Shown here: one piece after another, positions 35,995-44,019 of the stretch | How positions within the stretch are numbered: position 1 is the stretch's first letter | Layout of the letters: each line of letters begins with the position of its first letter | Assembly (NCBI RefSeq): GCF_003628535.1 | Contig: NZ_RBCI01000014.1 | Location: forward strand, 1 to 64,000 | Source: Flavisolibacter nicotianae | GTDB lineage: Bacteria; Bacteroidota; Bacteroidia; Chitinophagales; Chitinophagaceae | Length of the DNA stretch: 64,000 bases | Direction of reading: 5' to 3' | The notes under the pieces: model-generated | Told to the model about the DNA's origin: nothing | The model's input: only the letters and a program-made list of their open reading frames with translations | The model's database searches: none | Made by a program: the position numbers and the translations under genes

Positions 35995-36727
35995 AGCGAT
36001 TTTAATTGATGATGAAGCGCATTGCCTGGATACCCTCAGTATATTACTGCATGAATATTGCCCTGATGTGCAAATTATAGCCCGGTGCCGCTCCGGTAAC
36101 GAAGGTTTGCAAGCCATCAAAAAAAGTAAACCCGATTTAATTTTTCTCGACATCGAAATGCCCGGCATGAACGGCTTTGAACTGCTGGAACAGTTTACCG
36201 AAATTCCGTTTGCCATCATCTTCACCACCAGTTATGATCAATATGCTATCAAAGCCATCCGTTTCAGTGCGCTGGATTATTTGCTCAAGCCCGTTGATCC
36301 CAACGAGCTGACCGGCGCCATCAAAAAAGTGCGGGAACAGCGTCATTTACCAATAGCCGAGCAATTCCAGATGCTGCTGAAGCAAATTCAAAACAAAGAC
36401 CACCAGTTCAACAAGATTGCAGTGCCGACGGTAGAAGGCTTTGAATTGATCCCGGCCGATGAGGTCATCCGTTGCGAGGCAGATGACAACTACACTCATC
36501 TTTTCCTTAAGAACAAAAGCAAGATCACTGCCTGCCGCACCCTGAAAGAAATGGAGGAACAGCTTCGCGACTTTCCCTTTTTCATCCGGGTGCACCACTC
36601 CTATCTTGTCAACCTGAATGAAGTTACCAAATACATTCGCGGCGAGGGTGGCTACCTTGTGATGAGCGATGGCAGCACGGTGAACGTTTCGCGAAGCCGG
36701 AAAGAAGAACTATTAAAACGCTTCTGA
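35987..36727 (+). CDS. LytTR-family DNA-binding response regulator
   Basis: The 246-residue protein has a receiver domain (residues 1 to about 120) with acidic residues D8-D9, phospho-acceptor D55 in LIFLDIEMPG, and the conserved TSYDQYAIKAI and LKPVDP segments. A LytTR domain follows from about residue 140 (VIRCEADDNYTHLFLKN, FIRVHHSYLVNLNEVTKY). Such proteins bind paired 9-base sites about 21 bases apart. The start overlaps the stop region of the second kinase, indicating translational coupling. It is the only regulator for both kinases in this locus. A 21-bp-spaced direct repeat just downstream is a candidate binding site. Confidence 0.95.
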   Translation: MIKAILIDDEAHCLDTLSILLHEYCPDVQIIARCRSGNEGLQAIKKSKPDLIFLDIEMPGMNGFELLEQFTEIPFAIIFTTSYDQYAIKAIRFSALDYLLKPVDPNELTGAIKKVREQRHLPIAEQFQMLLKQIQNKDHQFNKIAVPTVEGFELIPADEVIRCEADDNYTHLFLKNKSKITACRTLKEMEEQLRDFPFFIRVHHSYLVNLNEVTKYIRGEGGYLVMSDGSTVNVSRSRKEELLKRF

Positions 36728-36834
36728 ACATTCAACCTTCAACAGAATTTTCTTAGGTCCTGCTCCTCTTCATTCATCCCTGATTTTTCCTGTCATCGGT
36801 CAAACCCGCAAGCAGCTTGCAAAGCCCGTTAATT

Positions 36835-36876
36835 ACTCACCGTCTTTGACCATTCACTCACCGCCGTTAACGATGC
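36835..36876 (+). promoter_or_regulatory. 21-bp-spaced direct repeat, candidate LytTR binding site
   Basis: ACTCACCG occurs twice with starts exactly 21 bases apart, once followed by TCTTTGACC and once by CCGTTAACG. LytTR regulators typically bind two direct repeats with this spacing. It lies about 60 to 100 bases upstream of the small secreted protein gene and just after the LytTR regulator gene. The match to the published LytTR consensus is only partial. Confidence 0.45.
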
Positions 36877-36894
36877 GCCTTTTGACGTAGTAGC

Positions 36895-36912
36895 TTTCAA
36901 TTGCAATTGAAA
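36895..36912. promoter_or_regulatory. Perfect 18-bp palindrome upstream of a secreted-protein gene
   Basis: TTTCAATTGCAATTGAAA is its own reverse complement. It lies 25 bases before the ATG of the small secreted protein gene, where an operator or a leader hairpin could act. Confidence 0.4.
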
Positions 36913-36937
36913 ACATTCACCATAAAAACTTTGTTAT

Positions 36938-37426
36938 ATGAAAAAGCACTTCTTCCTGCTGGCAATTGTTCTGTCTACCGCGTTCTTTGCTTCATGGGGC
37001 CAGTTCAGGCCAACCGTTTTGACCGAACCTTCCACTGAACATTATGCGAAAGCCAACATACCGCTGATGGTGCAGGGAGAGTTCCGGCACGCGTATCCCA
37101 ATGCAACTGATGATGCATGGGCAAAGCTCAAGACTGGATACTTTGTCAATTTCTCTTCTCAGGACGGCATCCACTGCAATGCCTGGCTGAACAAAAAGGG
37201 CAAGGTGATCGACCAGATTCGCTACCTGACCGAAGCCTACCTACCTGATCGCGTTCTCCGGCAGATCCACAACCTGGGTAGCTGCATTTCCATTGGATTG
37301 GTGAAGGAAGTTACAACAGAACTTGGCACTGCGTACCTGGTGACCATCGATGAAGGAGCTACCTGGAAAGTTCTACGCATCTCGGGCGAAGAAATGGAAG
37401 TTTATGAAGATCATAAGAAGGGATAA
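36938..37426 (+). CDS. PepSY-like secreted protein (162 aa)
   Basis: The signal peptide is clear (MKKHFFLLAIVLSTAFFASWGQ). The mature part resembles the PepSY-like (formerly DUF2874) fold found in small periplasmic proteins of Bacteroidota: VQGEFRHAYPNATDDAWAKL, then FVNFSSQDGIHCNAWLNKKG and IDQIRYLTEAYLPDRVL. The pattern is an alpha helix that ends near a D-A-x-W motif, followed by beta strands. Related domains inhibit proteases or bind peptides, but the function here is unknown. It follows the LytTR gene with a 210-base gap that holds a candidate regulator site and an 18-bp palindrome, so it may be a target of the neighbouring system. A terminator follows. Confidence 0.75.
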   Translation: MKKHFFLLAIVLSTAFFASWGQFRPTVLTEPSTEHYAKANIPLMVQGEFRHAYPNATDDAWAKLKTGYFVNFSSQDGIHCNAWLNKKGKVIDQIRYLTEAYLPDRVLRQIHNLGSCISIGLVKEVTTELGTAYLVTIDEGATWKVLRISGEEMEVYEDHKKG

Positions 37427-37458
37427 GCTTACTCATTCTGTCGCATAACAACTGCAAC

Positions 37459-37485
37459 AACGCTCCTTTTCCCGGGAGCGTTTTT
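37459..37485 (+). terminator. Rho-independent terminator
   Basis: AACGCTCC and GGGAGCGTT form a stem with a TTTTCC loop, followed by a T-run. It closes the transcript of the PepSY-like gene. Confidence 0.8.
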
Positions 37486-37595
37486 CTTTCATATTCACAC
37501 ATGCTTTAGCGTCAATTCTATCGGTGGTAAGGCTTTTTGCAAAATGGTTCCTAAAAGAAAAACCTTCTTATTTTCCAAGCGCCAAACAACCAATT

Positions 37596-38252
37596 ATGCC
37601 GCACTCCAATGCAAAAAAATTGAAGATCAAAGAAGGTTATACATTGCTCACCATCAATGCACCAAAAGATTTCAAGACTGAGATCAGCGATTTGCCCGAG
37701 GATGTCAAAATTTCGGATAAATCAAAAACCTGCAATCAAATCCACTGGTTTGTCAAAGACAAAGCACAATTGGATGAAGAAGTGGAACAGGTCATCGCCC
37801 TGCTGAAAGATGATGTAACCTGCTGGATTTATTATCCCAAAGGCTCTTCGAAAATTCAAACCGATCTCACAAGAGACAAAGGCTGGGACAACCTTGGAAA
37901 ACATCAGGACCTGCAGTGGTTAGGTTTAATTTCATTCAACGAAACCTGGTCGGCTTTTGCCCTGCGCTTGCAAACAGCCGGTGACCGGAAGAAAGAAGCG
38001 GCCCCAAAGGAACGTCCCATCCGGCATTATATCGATACCGCAAAAAAACAGGTATTGCTGCCCGATGACTTTTCGCATGCACTGAAAAACGCTGCGAAAG
38101 AAAACGCATTTTTTGATACGCTTTCCTTTACCAACAAAAAAGAATACGTGGAATGGATCGTGTCGGCCAAACGGGAAGAAACAAGAAAAACACGGGTGAG
38201 GGAATCCGTTGAACGCCTTGCCAAAGGCTGGAAGAACCCGTCTAACCGGTAG
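37596..38252 (+). CDS. YdeI/OmpD-associated-family protein (218 aa)
   Basis: The last 75 residues match the OmdA/YdeI bacteriocin-protection-type domain (YIDTAKKQVLLPDDF, FFDTLSFTNKKEYVEWI, AKREETRKTR). The first 120 residues (LKIKEGYTLLTINAPKDF, VTCWIYYPKGSSKIQTDL, RDKGWDNLGK) resemble the DUF3052 domain often linked to it. The start MPHSNAKK was chosen because the upstream in-frame extension looks non-family. The E. coli relative YdeI is linked to resistance to antimicrobial peptides, but a molecular activity is not established. It stands alone between a terminator and a convergent M14 peptidase gene. Confidence 0.8.
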   Translation: MPHSNAKKLKIKEGYTLLTINAPKDFKTEISDLPEDVKISDKSKTCNQIHWFVKDKAQLDEEVEQVIALLKDDVTCWIYYPKGSSKIQTDLTRDKGWDNLGKHQDLQWLGLISFNETWSAFALRLQTAGDRKKEAAPKERPIRHYIDTAKKQVLLPDDFSHALKNAAKENAFFDTLSFTNKKEYVEWIVSAKREETRKTRVRESVERLAKGWKNPSNR

Positions 38253-38253
38253 G

Positions 38254-39381
38254 TCAGTTTTCGGCGACAACCTCGTCGCCGGCCGAAGCCTCCACGAAAT
38301 ACGAACGCAAAAAATAGTGGCGCACTGCCGATGCATAAGCTTCCATGCTGGTGATTGCCCTTTCCCTCTCTGCGGCTGTTTTGTATTCCTGCGTTCGCTG
38401 ATAACCGGGAAACTCCAGGGTGAACGTGCGAATGGCAGGACGGCTCAGCGAGACGTTTTCGGCACAGACAGCGGTACTGCACCAGGTACCCAGCGTAACG
38501 CCGCGGGTCGCCGGTTCACCGTCGGCCTGCTGAAAACTGCGCACCTGTTTTTTGCCTTTCGCTGCTGCGGGCGGATCGAGATGATAAAGAGCAGTGGGGT
38601 TTGCATCCAGCCGGTTGCCGGGGCAATCGCCGCCAAAAACCCGGATGTGCTCTGCCATCAGCAGGGCCAGTTCCCTGTCCGTCCCAAAACCCTGTGCATT
38701 TCCCCTGCAATCTGTCCGCGGATCGGCAAACACACCGGCTTTGCTTTCGTCGCGGATGCTGTGAAGGCTGAGCACACGGTGGGGTTGCCAGGTTTGAAGG
38801 AGTTGCAAGAGTGCCCTGTTTTCGTTTTCAATTTTGCGATGGAATGCATCCACGCTTTTTTCCTGTAAAAACGGCATTCCGGGCAAAGGCATCTGGCGAT
38901 TCGGATCGGCTGTTCGACCGGATGTCTGTCGTCCCGTGTTTTTCTTCACCCGGTCCGTTTTGTCCAGCAGGGCCGCCTCGGCGTTATCGGGAAAGAGGGA
39001 GGGAATGATGATGACACTGTAATAAGGCCTGCGGTCTTCGGAGAGCTGGCTGATAAGTGTTGTGGCCAGTTCGATGGAAGACAATTCGGAGCCATGCATG
39101 CCGCCAATGACGAGAGCTTTTTTCCCGCTCAACCCCGGGAAGAAAAAAAGTTCCACCGGCTTTTTCTTCGCGGTGTACAAAAGCACGGCTTTTTGCGGCC
39201 TGCCGGACTGCACCAGTTCCACGATACTCACCGTCGGTTTACCTGAAGGTCCGGAAACCACCGTGGTCTCCTGTGTGTCGCCGGCCAGCCTGGTGCCATA
39301 GAGATAAACCAGTTCCGGTTCCTGCGCCAGCGTGACACAGAATGAATGGAAAAGCAGGACAAAAAGGAAAATGCTTTTCAT
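38254..39381 (-). CDS. Exported M14-family zinc carboxypeptidase-like protein
   Basis: A signal peptide (MKSIFLFVLLFHSFCVTLAQ) is followed by a metallocarboxypeptidase-like domain. The zinc ligands of M14 are visible: H96 and E99 in GGMHGSELSS, and H207 in VLSLHSIRD. D159-P160-N161-R162 matches the substrate-binding NR motif. E323 in TFTLEFPG matches the catalytic Glu. At 375 residues it is a single domain. It probably trims peptide or cell-wall substrates in the periplasm; peptidoglycan amidase or amidohydrolase activity is a possible alternative. It converges on the YdeI-like gene with one base between. Confidence 0.82.
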   Translation of the reverse strand: MKSIFLFVLLFHSFCVTLAQEPELVYLYGTRLAGDTQETTVVSGPSGKPTVSIVELVQSGRPQKAVLLYTAKKKPVELFFFPGLSGKKALVIGGMHGSELSSIELATTLISQLSEDRRPYYSVIIIPSLFPDNAEAALLDKTDRVKKNTGRQTSGRTADPNRQMPLPGMPFLQEKSVDAFHRKIENENRALLQLLQTWQPHRVLSLHSIRDESKAGVFADPRTDCRGNAQGFGTDRELALLMAEHIRVFGGDCPGNRLDANPTALYHLDPPAAAKGKKQVRSFQQADGEPATRGVTLGTWCSTAVCAENVSLSRPAIRTFTLEFPGYQRTQEYKTAAERERAITSMEAYASAVRHYFLRSYFVEASAGDEVVAEN

Positions 39382-39439
39382 ACGCGGCTTTGGACAGTTA
39401 AAGCTAAAAAATTAAGCCGGTTTGTCGCGGATGCCTCAT

Positions 39440-39453
39440 CGGCCCCGGGGCCG
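39440..39453. other. Perfect GC-rich 14-bp palindrome in a divergent gap
   Basis: CGGCCCCGGGGCCG reads the same on both strands. It lies between the divergent M14 peptidase and DUF4403 genes and might be an operator. No second copy was seen. Confidence 0.25.
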
Positions 39454-39527
39454 CTGTAAAAAGTTTAACGCCGGGGCTTATATTGCTTTCCTGTTTGCCG
39501 ACGTTATACCGGCAGAATGACCAGGAC

Positions 39528-40934
39528 ATGCTGATTCAAAAAACATTCTTTTTTGTACTTATTCTGTTTGCCGAGACGGCTGTCTTTGCACAAACAAACC
39601 ATCCGGAAGCTTTGCCGCTGTCGCAGATCGATATCCCGATCCAGATCAACCTGAAACCCTTTTATGCTCTGGCCGAGCGGAATGTGGACACGGTTTTCAC
39701 ATCGCCCAATTATCCCGAAGACTGGGTGCAGGCCGATTGCGCCACACGGTACAAATACCGCTTTCGCCGGTCGCCGCTGCGCATGAGCGTGAAAGGCACT
39801 ACACTGGACCTGTCCTTTACCGGCTTTTACCAGATCAGCGGATCCACCCGGTTTTGCACCGGTGGCGGTACGGTGCTTTCACCCTGGACGCCTTCCTGCA
39901 ACTGTGGCTTTGCCGAAGGCGAACGCAAGGTTGCCATCGGGTTTACCAGCACGTTCAACCTGCAGCCGAATTATGTACTGCAAACAAAGATCGTCCGCAA
40001 AGAACCCGTGGCCCAGGACAAATGCGAGGTGTGCTTCTGGGGACAGGATGTAACCAAAGACGTTCTCGACGGACTGAAGAAAGAACTGGATGCGTCCAAA
40101 AAAGCAATGGAGGATTCGTTCAGCGTGATTAATTTGAAGCCGTATCTGCAGCAGGCCTGGAACCTGCTGAATGATGCCTATACCATTCCCGGTATCGGTA
40201 CCTTTCGCCTCAACCCAAAAAACATCCGCATGCAAAACCTTTCCGCCAGCAACGACCTTCTGAACATGAGCATCGGCATCACGGCTTCGCCTGTGGTTAG
40301 TTTTATAAAAGCTGCTCCCGCAAGTACGCCTCTGCCGGATCTGACCGCCGCCAACAGCCCCGGCGGCTTTTCGATCTTTCTGGAAGCGGCCCTGCAGTAC
40401 GACTCGCTGAGTCGCGTGGTGAATGGCTACATGGCCGGTAAACGATTCGATCTTTCCGAGGGATTGTTTGCCCGGCATATCGTGGTAGACAACGTAACCC
40501 TGGCCGGCAACAGCGAAGGCAACCTGCTGATCAAGCTGGACTTCTCGGGCTCGTTCAACGGCAGTGCATTTTTCAACGGCAGGCCCACCTATAACGCCGC
40601 CACGCAAACCATCGAGGTTCAAAACCTGGACTACGACCTGCAAACAAAAAATCTTTTGCTCAAGACGGCGAAATGGCTGTTCAACGGGAAGATTGAATCA
40701 GAATTGAAAAAAGCGGCCAGCATCCCGCTCGGTACCTATTTCGCATCGGCGCAAAAAAGCCTGAATGGCTATCTCAACCGCGAGTGGGCAAAGGGAATAA
40801 AAGGGTCGGGTACTGTAAAGGATTTGCACCTGGTAAGTGCGGAAGCGCTGCCCCAGCACCTGCTGATCAAAACCGCCTGTGCCGGCGACCTGCGTGTGCA
40901 GGTTTCCGAAATCAATTTAAACTTCAATCGTTGA
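39528..40934 (+). CDS. DUF4403-family exported protein (468 aa)
   Basis: The ATG chosen starts a signal peptide (MLIQKTFFFVLILF, then TAVFAQ). The mature protein matches DUF4403, a family of periplasmic or outer-membrane-associated proteins with lipid-transfer-like (TULIP) repeats. Typical segments are IDIPIQINLKPFYALAE at the start, YKYRFRRSPLRMSVKG, and CNCGFAEGERKVAIGF. A cysteine pair (CEVCFWG) is visible near residue 165. Its biological role is unknown. The last 18 bases overlap the convergent GtrA gene. Confidence 0.82.
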   Translation: MLIQKTFFFVLILFAETAVFAQTNHPEALPLSQIDIPIQINLKPFYALAERNVDTVFTSPNYPEDWVQADCATRYKYRFRRSPLRMSVKGTTLDLSFTGFYQISGSTRFCTGGGTVLSPWTPSCNCGFAEGERKVAIGFTSTFNLQPNYVLQTKIVRKEPVAQDKCEVCFWGQDVTKDVLDGLKKELDASKKAMEDSFSVINLKPYLQQAWNLLNDAYTIPGIGTFRLNPKNIRMQNLSASNDLLNMSIGITASPVVSFIKAAPASTPLPDLTAANSPGGFSIFLEAALQYDSLSRVVNGYMAGKRFDLSEGLFARHIVVDNVTLAGNSEGNLLIKLDFSGSFNGSAFFNGRPTYNAATQTIEVQNLDYDLQTKNLLLKTAKWLFNGKIESELKKAASIPLGTYFASAQKSLNGYLNREWAKGIKGSGTVKDLHLVSAEALPQHLLIKTACAGDLRVQVSEINLNFNR

Positions 40935-41471
40935 GGGCTCCAGCCGCTCCTGGGCGAGCGCCGTCTTTGCGGCATTGCCTGTTCGGAAGGAAAAGAAGCG
41001 CTGCGAAAAATAACTAAACAGAACCACGATCACCGCCGTTGCCATCAGGGAAAGGGTCGGGTGCTCGTTCCAGCCCAATGTTTCGATAAAGAATTTTAGG
41101 AGAATATAGTTCAGTCCCACGCAGGCCATGGCCACCATAAAATAACGCACCAATTGGATGCGGCGGCGCAGGTAAGAGCCCTGGAAAACAACGTACATGC
41201 TAAGGTAAAAGCCGATGGGAAAGGTGATGAAAAACGCCATGATAAAAGCCGCTACGTGCGGTTTGAAAGCCAGCGTTCCCAGGTGTAACACGTCTTTGTG
41301 CAACACGTAATTGTAAAACATGTGGTACAGGAAAATGTTGAACAGCGTGTTGCTGCCGCCGCAGGCTGCGTAGTGATAGGTTTGCAAGGGCATAAACCGT
41401 TTGAACAGCGGATAAAAAATATCCAGCATGGCAAAAATGGTTTCCCTGACCTTGTTGTGCACCTTTCGCAT
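40917..41471 (-). CDS. GtrA-family membrane protein
   Basis: The protein has four predicted membrane helices. They include YAACGGSNTLFNIFLYHM, HVAAFIMAFFITFPIGFYL, YFMVAMACVGLNYILL and LMATAVIVVLFSYFSQRFF. The FxxxGxxN start and the SYFSQRFFSF end are classic for GtrA proteins, which help flip or transfer undecaprenyl-linked sugars for surface polysaccharides. A GTG six codons upstream is an alternative start. There is no glycosyltransferase of the matching pathway next to it. The 3' end overlaps the end of the DUF4403 gene by 18 bases. Confidence 0.85.
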   Translation of the reverse strand: MRKVHNKVRETIFAMLDIFYPLFKRFMPLQTYHYAACGGSNTLFNIFLYHMFYNYVLHKDVLHLGTLAFKPHVAAFIMAFFITFPIGFYLSMYVVFQGSYLRRRIQLVRYFMVAMACVGLNYILLKFFIETLGWNEHPTLSLMATAVIVVLFSYFSQRFFSFRTGNAAKTALAQERLEPSTIEV

Positions 41472-41552
41472 AAGGAGCGAATTTACCACCCTTTCTTTTT
41501 CCGGCCGGTAGAGAAATCGTTAAGAGTGGACAAAAAGCCGTCCGCCCTGAAC

Positions 41553-41597
41553 ACGCCCAGACCCCGGAGGTTTTTGATACCTCCGGGGTCTGGGCGT
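41553..41597. repeat. Perfect 19-bp inverted repeat (hairpin) upstream of argS
   Basis: ACGCCCAGACCCCGGAGGT pairs perfectly with its copy across a 7-base loop. Neither side is followed by a T-run, so it is not a standard terminator. The AGACCCCGGAGGT-type arms resemble short palindromic elements scattered in many Bacteroidota genomes. It starts 70 bases before the argS ATG and may lie in its leader. Confidence 0.65.
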
Positions 41598-41622
41598 AAA
41601 TTGCGCCCAAAATACAAAGAGA

Positions 41623-43533
41623 ATGAGCCTTGTTGCGACGATTAAAGATGCGGCGGTAAAAGCGATCGGAGAAAAATTTAGCGTTGTAGTCACACCTGAA
41701 GAAATCACCATCAACCAAACCAAGCCCGAGTTTGAGGGCGACTATACCATTGTCCTTTTTACGCTGGTAAAGCAATTGCGGAAAGCGCCGGAACAACTCG
41801 GTGCTGAACTTGGCGAATACCTCGTCAGCCAGCAGCCCGATCTTTTCACCGCCTTTAACGTCATCAAGGGCTTTTTGAACCTGACCGTTGCAGACAACCT
41901 TTTTGTTCAGTTCCTGCAGGGGAATTACCGCAGCGAATCGATTGGTGCCGGCGCTGCCACCGGTCAAAAAGTGATGATCGAATACTCCTCTCCCAATACC
42001 AACAAACCACTGCACCTGGGCCACCTGCGCAACAATTTCCTGGGATGGAGCGTGGCCGAGATCCTGAAAAAGACCGGCAACGAGGTGATGAAGTCCTGCA
42101 TCGTCAACGACCGCGGCATTCATATCTGCAAAAGCATGATCGCCTGGCAGCTCTATGGCAACGGCGCAACGCCGCAGTCGACGGGGACCAAAGGCGACCA
42201 TTTTGTGGGCGACTATTACGTCAAATGCGAGAACGGCATCAAGCAGGAAGCCGAAGTGCTTTCCGCCAAAGTGCAAGCCGGCAACTATGAAGATTTTTCG
42301 GACCGCGATAAACAGCGGCTGCTCGAACTGGACGCAGCCACCAGTGCTGTGACCGGCACCACTGACAAAGACAAGGATAAACTAAAAAAGATTGCCGACG
42401 ACCGCAAGGAGATCATCCGCGCCAACACGCCCATCATGAAAAAAGCGCAGGAAATGCTGCGCGACTGGGAGGCCGGCAAGCCGGAAGTGATCGACCTGTG
42501 GCGCAGGATGAATGGCTGGGTGTACGAAGGATTCGACGCCACGTACCAGCGCATCGGCAGCGACTTTGATAAAATTTATTACGAAAGCGAAACCTACCTG
42601 CTGGGAAAAAAATTCGTGGAGGAAGGCCTCGCCAAGGGTGTCTTTTACCGCAAGGACGACGGCAGCGTGTGGGTTGACCTGACGAAGGAAGGCCTGGATG
42701 AAAAGCTGGTGCTTCGCAAAGACGGCACGTCGGTGTACATCACGCAGGACCTTGGCCTGGCGCAGGAGAAATACGAGGACTTTCCGTACAACGAAAGCCT
42801 TTACGTGATCGCCGACGAGCAGAATTACCATATGACCGTGCTGGAGCTGACCCTGAAAAAACTGGGCGCACCTTATGCAGACGGCATTCACCACCTGAGC
42901 TACGGCATGGTGGAGCTGCCCAGCGGCCGTATGAAAAGCCGCGAGGGAACCGTGGTGGACGCCGACGACCTGGTGGATGAAATGGTGAAACAGGCAGAAC
43001 GAGTCACCGCCGAAAAAAGCAACATTTCCGATTTCAGCCAGCAGGAACTTAAAGAGTTATATGAAACGATCGCCCTGGGTGCGCTGAAGTTTTTCCTGCT
43101 GAAAGTGGACCCCAAAAAGAAGATGGTCTTTAACCCCGAAGAGTCGATCGACTTCCAGGGCTTTACCGGGCCGTTCATTCAATACACCCACACACGGCTG
43201 AAGTCTATTTTGCGGAAGGAAGCACCGGCGGACAATGGACAATCGGCAATCGGCAACGGGCCACTACTGCCGCTGGAAAAACACCTCCTGCTCCTCCTGG
43301 AACAGTTCCCGGATGTGGTGCAGCAGGCAGGCACCGAACACAATCCTTCGGCCATTGCCAACTACGTGTATGCGGTAGCGAAAAGCTATAATTCGTTTTA
43401 CACCGTGCACAGTGTGCTGAAGGCGGAAAGCGAGGAAAAGAAACAACTGCGCCTGCAGCTTTGCCAGCTGACGGCCGGCGTGATTAAAGAAGGCATGCAG
43501 TTGCTGGGAATCCGGGTGCCGGAGAGGATGTAG
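41623..43533 (+). CDS. argS: Arginyl-tRNA synthetase
   Basis: The enzyme attaches arginine to tRNA-Arg. The 636-residue protein has the additional N-terminal domain, the HIGH-type motif LHLGHLRNN at H131 to H134, and the KMSK-type position MKSREG at about 437. The C-terminal anticodon-binding domain includes IQYTHTRLKSILRKE and ends in LLGIRVPERM. An internal charged segment near residues 210 to 260 (DKDKDKLKKIADDRKE) is longer than in enterobacterial ArgS and common in Bacteroidota. Near residue 540 the frame reads through a GACAATGGACAATCGGC-type short-word run that encodes DNGQSAIGNG, probably acquired. A GGATATT reiteration follows the stop. Confidence 0.95.
   Translation: MSLVATIKDAAVKAIGEKFSVVVTPEEITINQTKPEFEGDYTIVLFTLVKQLRKAPEQLGAELGEYLVSQQPDLFTAFNVIKGFLNLTVADNLFVQFLQGNYRSESIGAGAATGQKVMIEYSSPNTNKPLHLGHLRNNFLGWSVAEILKKTGNEVMKSCIVNDRGIHICKSMIAWQLYGNGATPQSTGTKGDHFVGDYYVKCENGIKQEAEVLSAKVQAGNYEDFSDRDKQRLLELDAATSAVTGTTDKDKDKLKKIADDRKEIIRANTPIMKKAQEMLRDWEAGKPEVIDLWRRMNGWVYEGFDATYQRIGSDFDKIYYESETYLLGKKFVEEGLAKGVFYRKDDGSVWVDLTKEGLDEKLVLRKDGTSVYITQDLGLAQEKYEDFPYNESLYVIADEQNYHMTVLELTLKKLGAPYADGIHHLSYGMVELPSGRMKSREGTVVDADDLVDEMVKQAERVTAEKSNISDFSQQELKELYETIALGALKFFLLKVDPKKKMVFNPEESIDFQGFTGPFIQYTHTRLKSILRKEAPADNGQSAIGNGPLLPLEKHLLLLLEQFPDVVQQAGTEHNPSAIANYVYAVAKSYNSFYTVHSVLKAESEEKKQLRLQLCQLTAGVIKEGMQLLGIRVPERM
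43231..43258 (+). repeat. Short-word reiteration inside argS
   Basis: GACAATGGACAATCGGCAAT is followed by CGGCAAC. It resembles GGCAATCGGCAATC in the intergenic region near 7905. Its 28 bases stay within the reading frame. Confidence 0.5.
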
Positions 43534-43540
43534 TGCGATG

Positions 43541-43588
43541 GTGGATATTAGATATTAGATATTGGATATTGAGATATTGGGATATTAT
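43541..43588 (+). repeat. GGATATT reiteration downstream of argS
   Basis: GGTGGATATTAGATATTAG is followed by more GATATT copies. It begins eight bases after the argS stop and ends shortly before the next gene. Confidence 0.7.
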
Positions 43589-43610
43589 TTTTTTAAACCA
43601 CGTTTTTATT

Positions 43611-43988
43611 ATGGCGGTTGTGAAACCTGTTTTGCGCATTTTTGATTACCAGCGGGCTGTTGAACACTACGTACACTGGTTGGGGTTCCAGATTGACTGG
43701 GAGCACCGGTTTGAAGGGAATTCTCCGGTATACCTGCAGGTTTCGCGGGGGGATGTTGTGCTGCATCTTTCCGAACACAGCGGCGACGGCACACCAGGCT
43801 CCCGGGTTTTTATTGACAACTTTGACGACCTGGCAGCATACCATGCCGCTTTGCTGCAAAAGCAATACAAATACAACCGGCCGGGCATCCACGTTCCGTT
43901 CTATGATGAAAAGGCACTGGAAGTTACGGTCATCGATCCGTTCCATAACCAGTTGATTTTGGTAGAGCGGAATGTGGCAAAATCATAG
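43611..43988 (+). CDS. Glyoxalase/bleomycin-resistance (VOC) superfamily protein
   Basis: The 125-residue protein has one vicinal-oxygen-chelate fold: VKPVLRIFDYQRAVEHY, WLGFQIDWEH, QVSRGDVVLHLSEH, and the closing VIDPFHNQLILVER. This closely resembles the small glyoxalase-superfamily proteins that include bleomycin-binding resistance proteins. The ligand cannot be deduced. The upstream in-frame extension to the argS stop encodes the GATATT repeat and is excluded. The following lipoprotein gene begins 31 bases after the stop, so they may share a transcript. Confidence 0.82.
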   Translation: MAVVKPVLRIFDYQRAVEHYVHWLGFQIDWEHRFEGNSPVYLQVSRGDVVLHLSEHSGDGTPGSRVFIDNFDDLAAYHAALLQKQYKYNRPGIHVPFYDEKALEVTVIDPFHNQLILVERNVAKS

Positions 43989-44019
43989 ACCTTTTTTTTC
44001 AACGATTGAATCCAACAGC

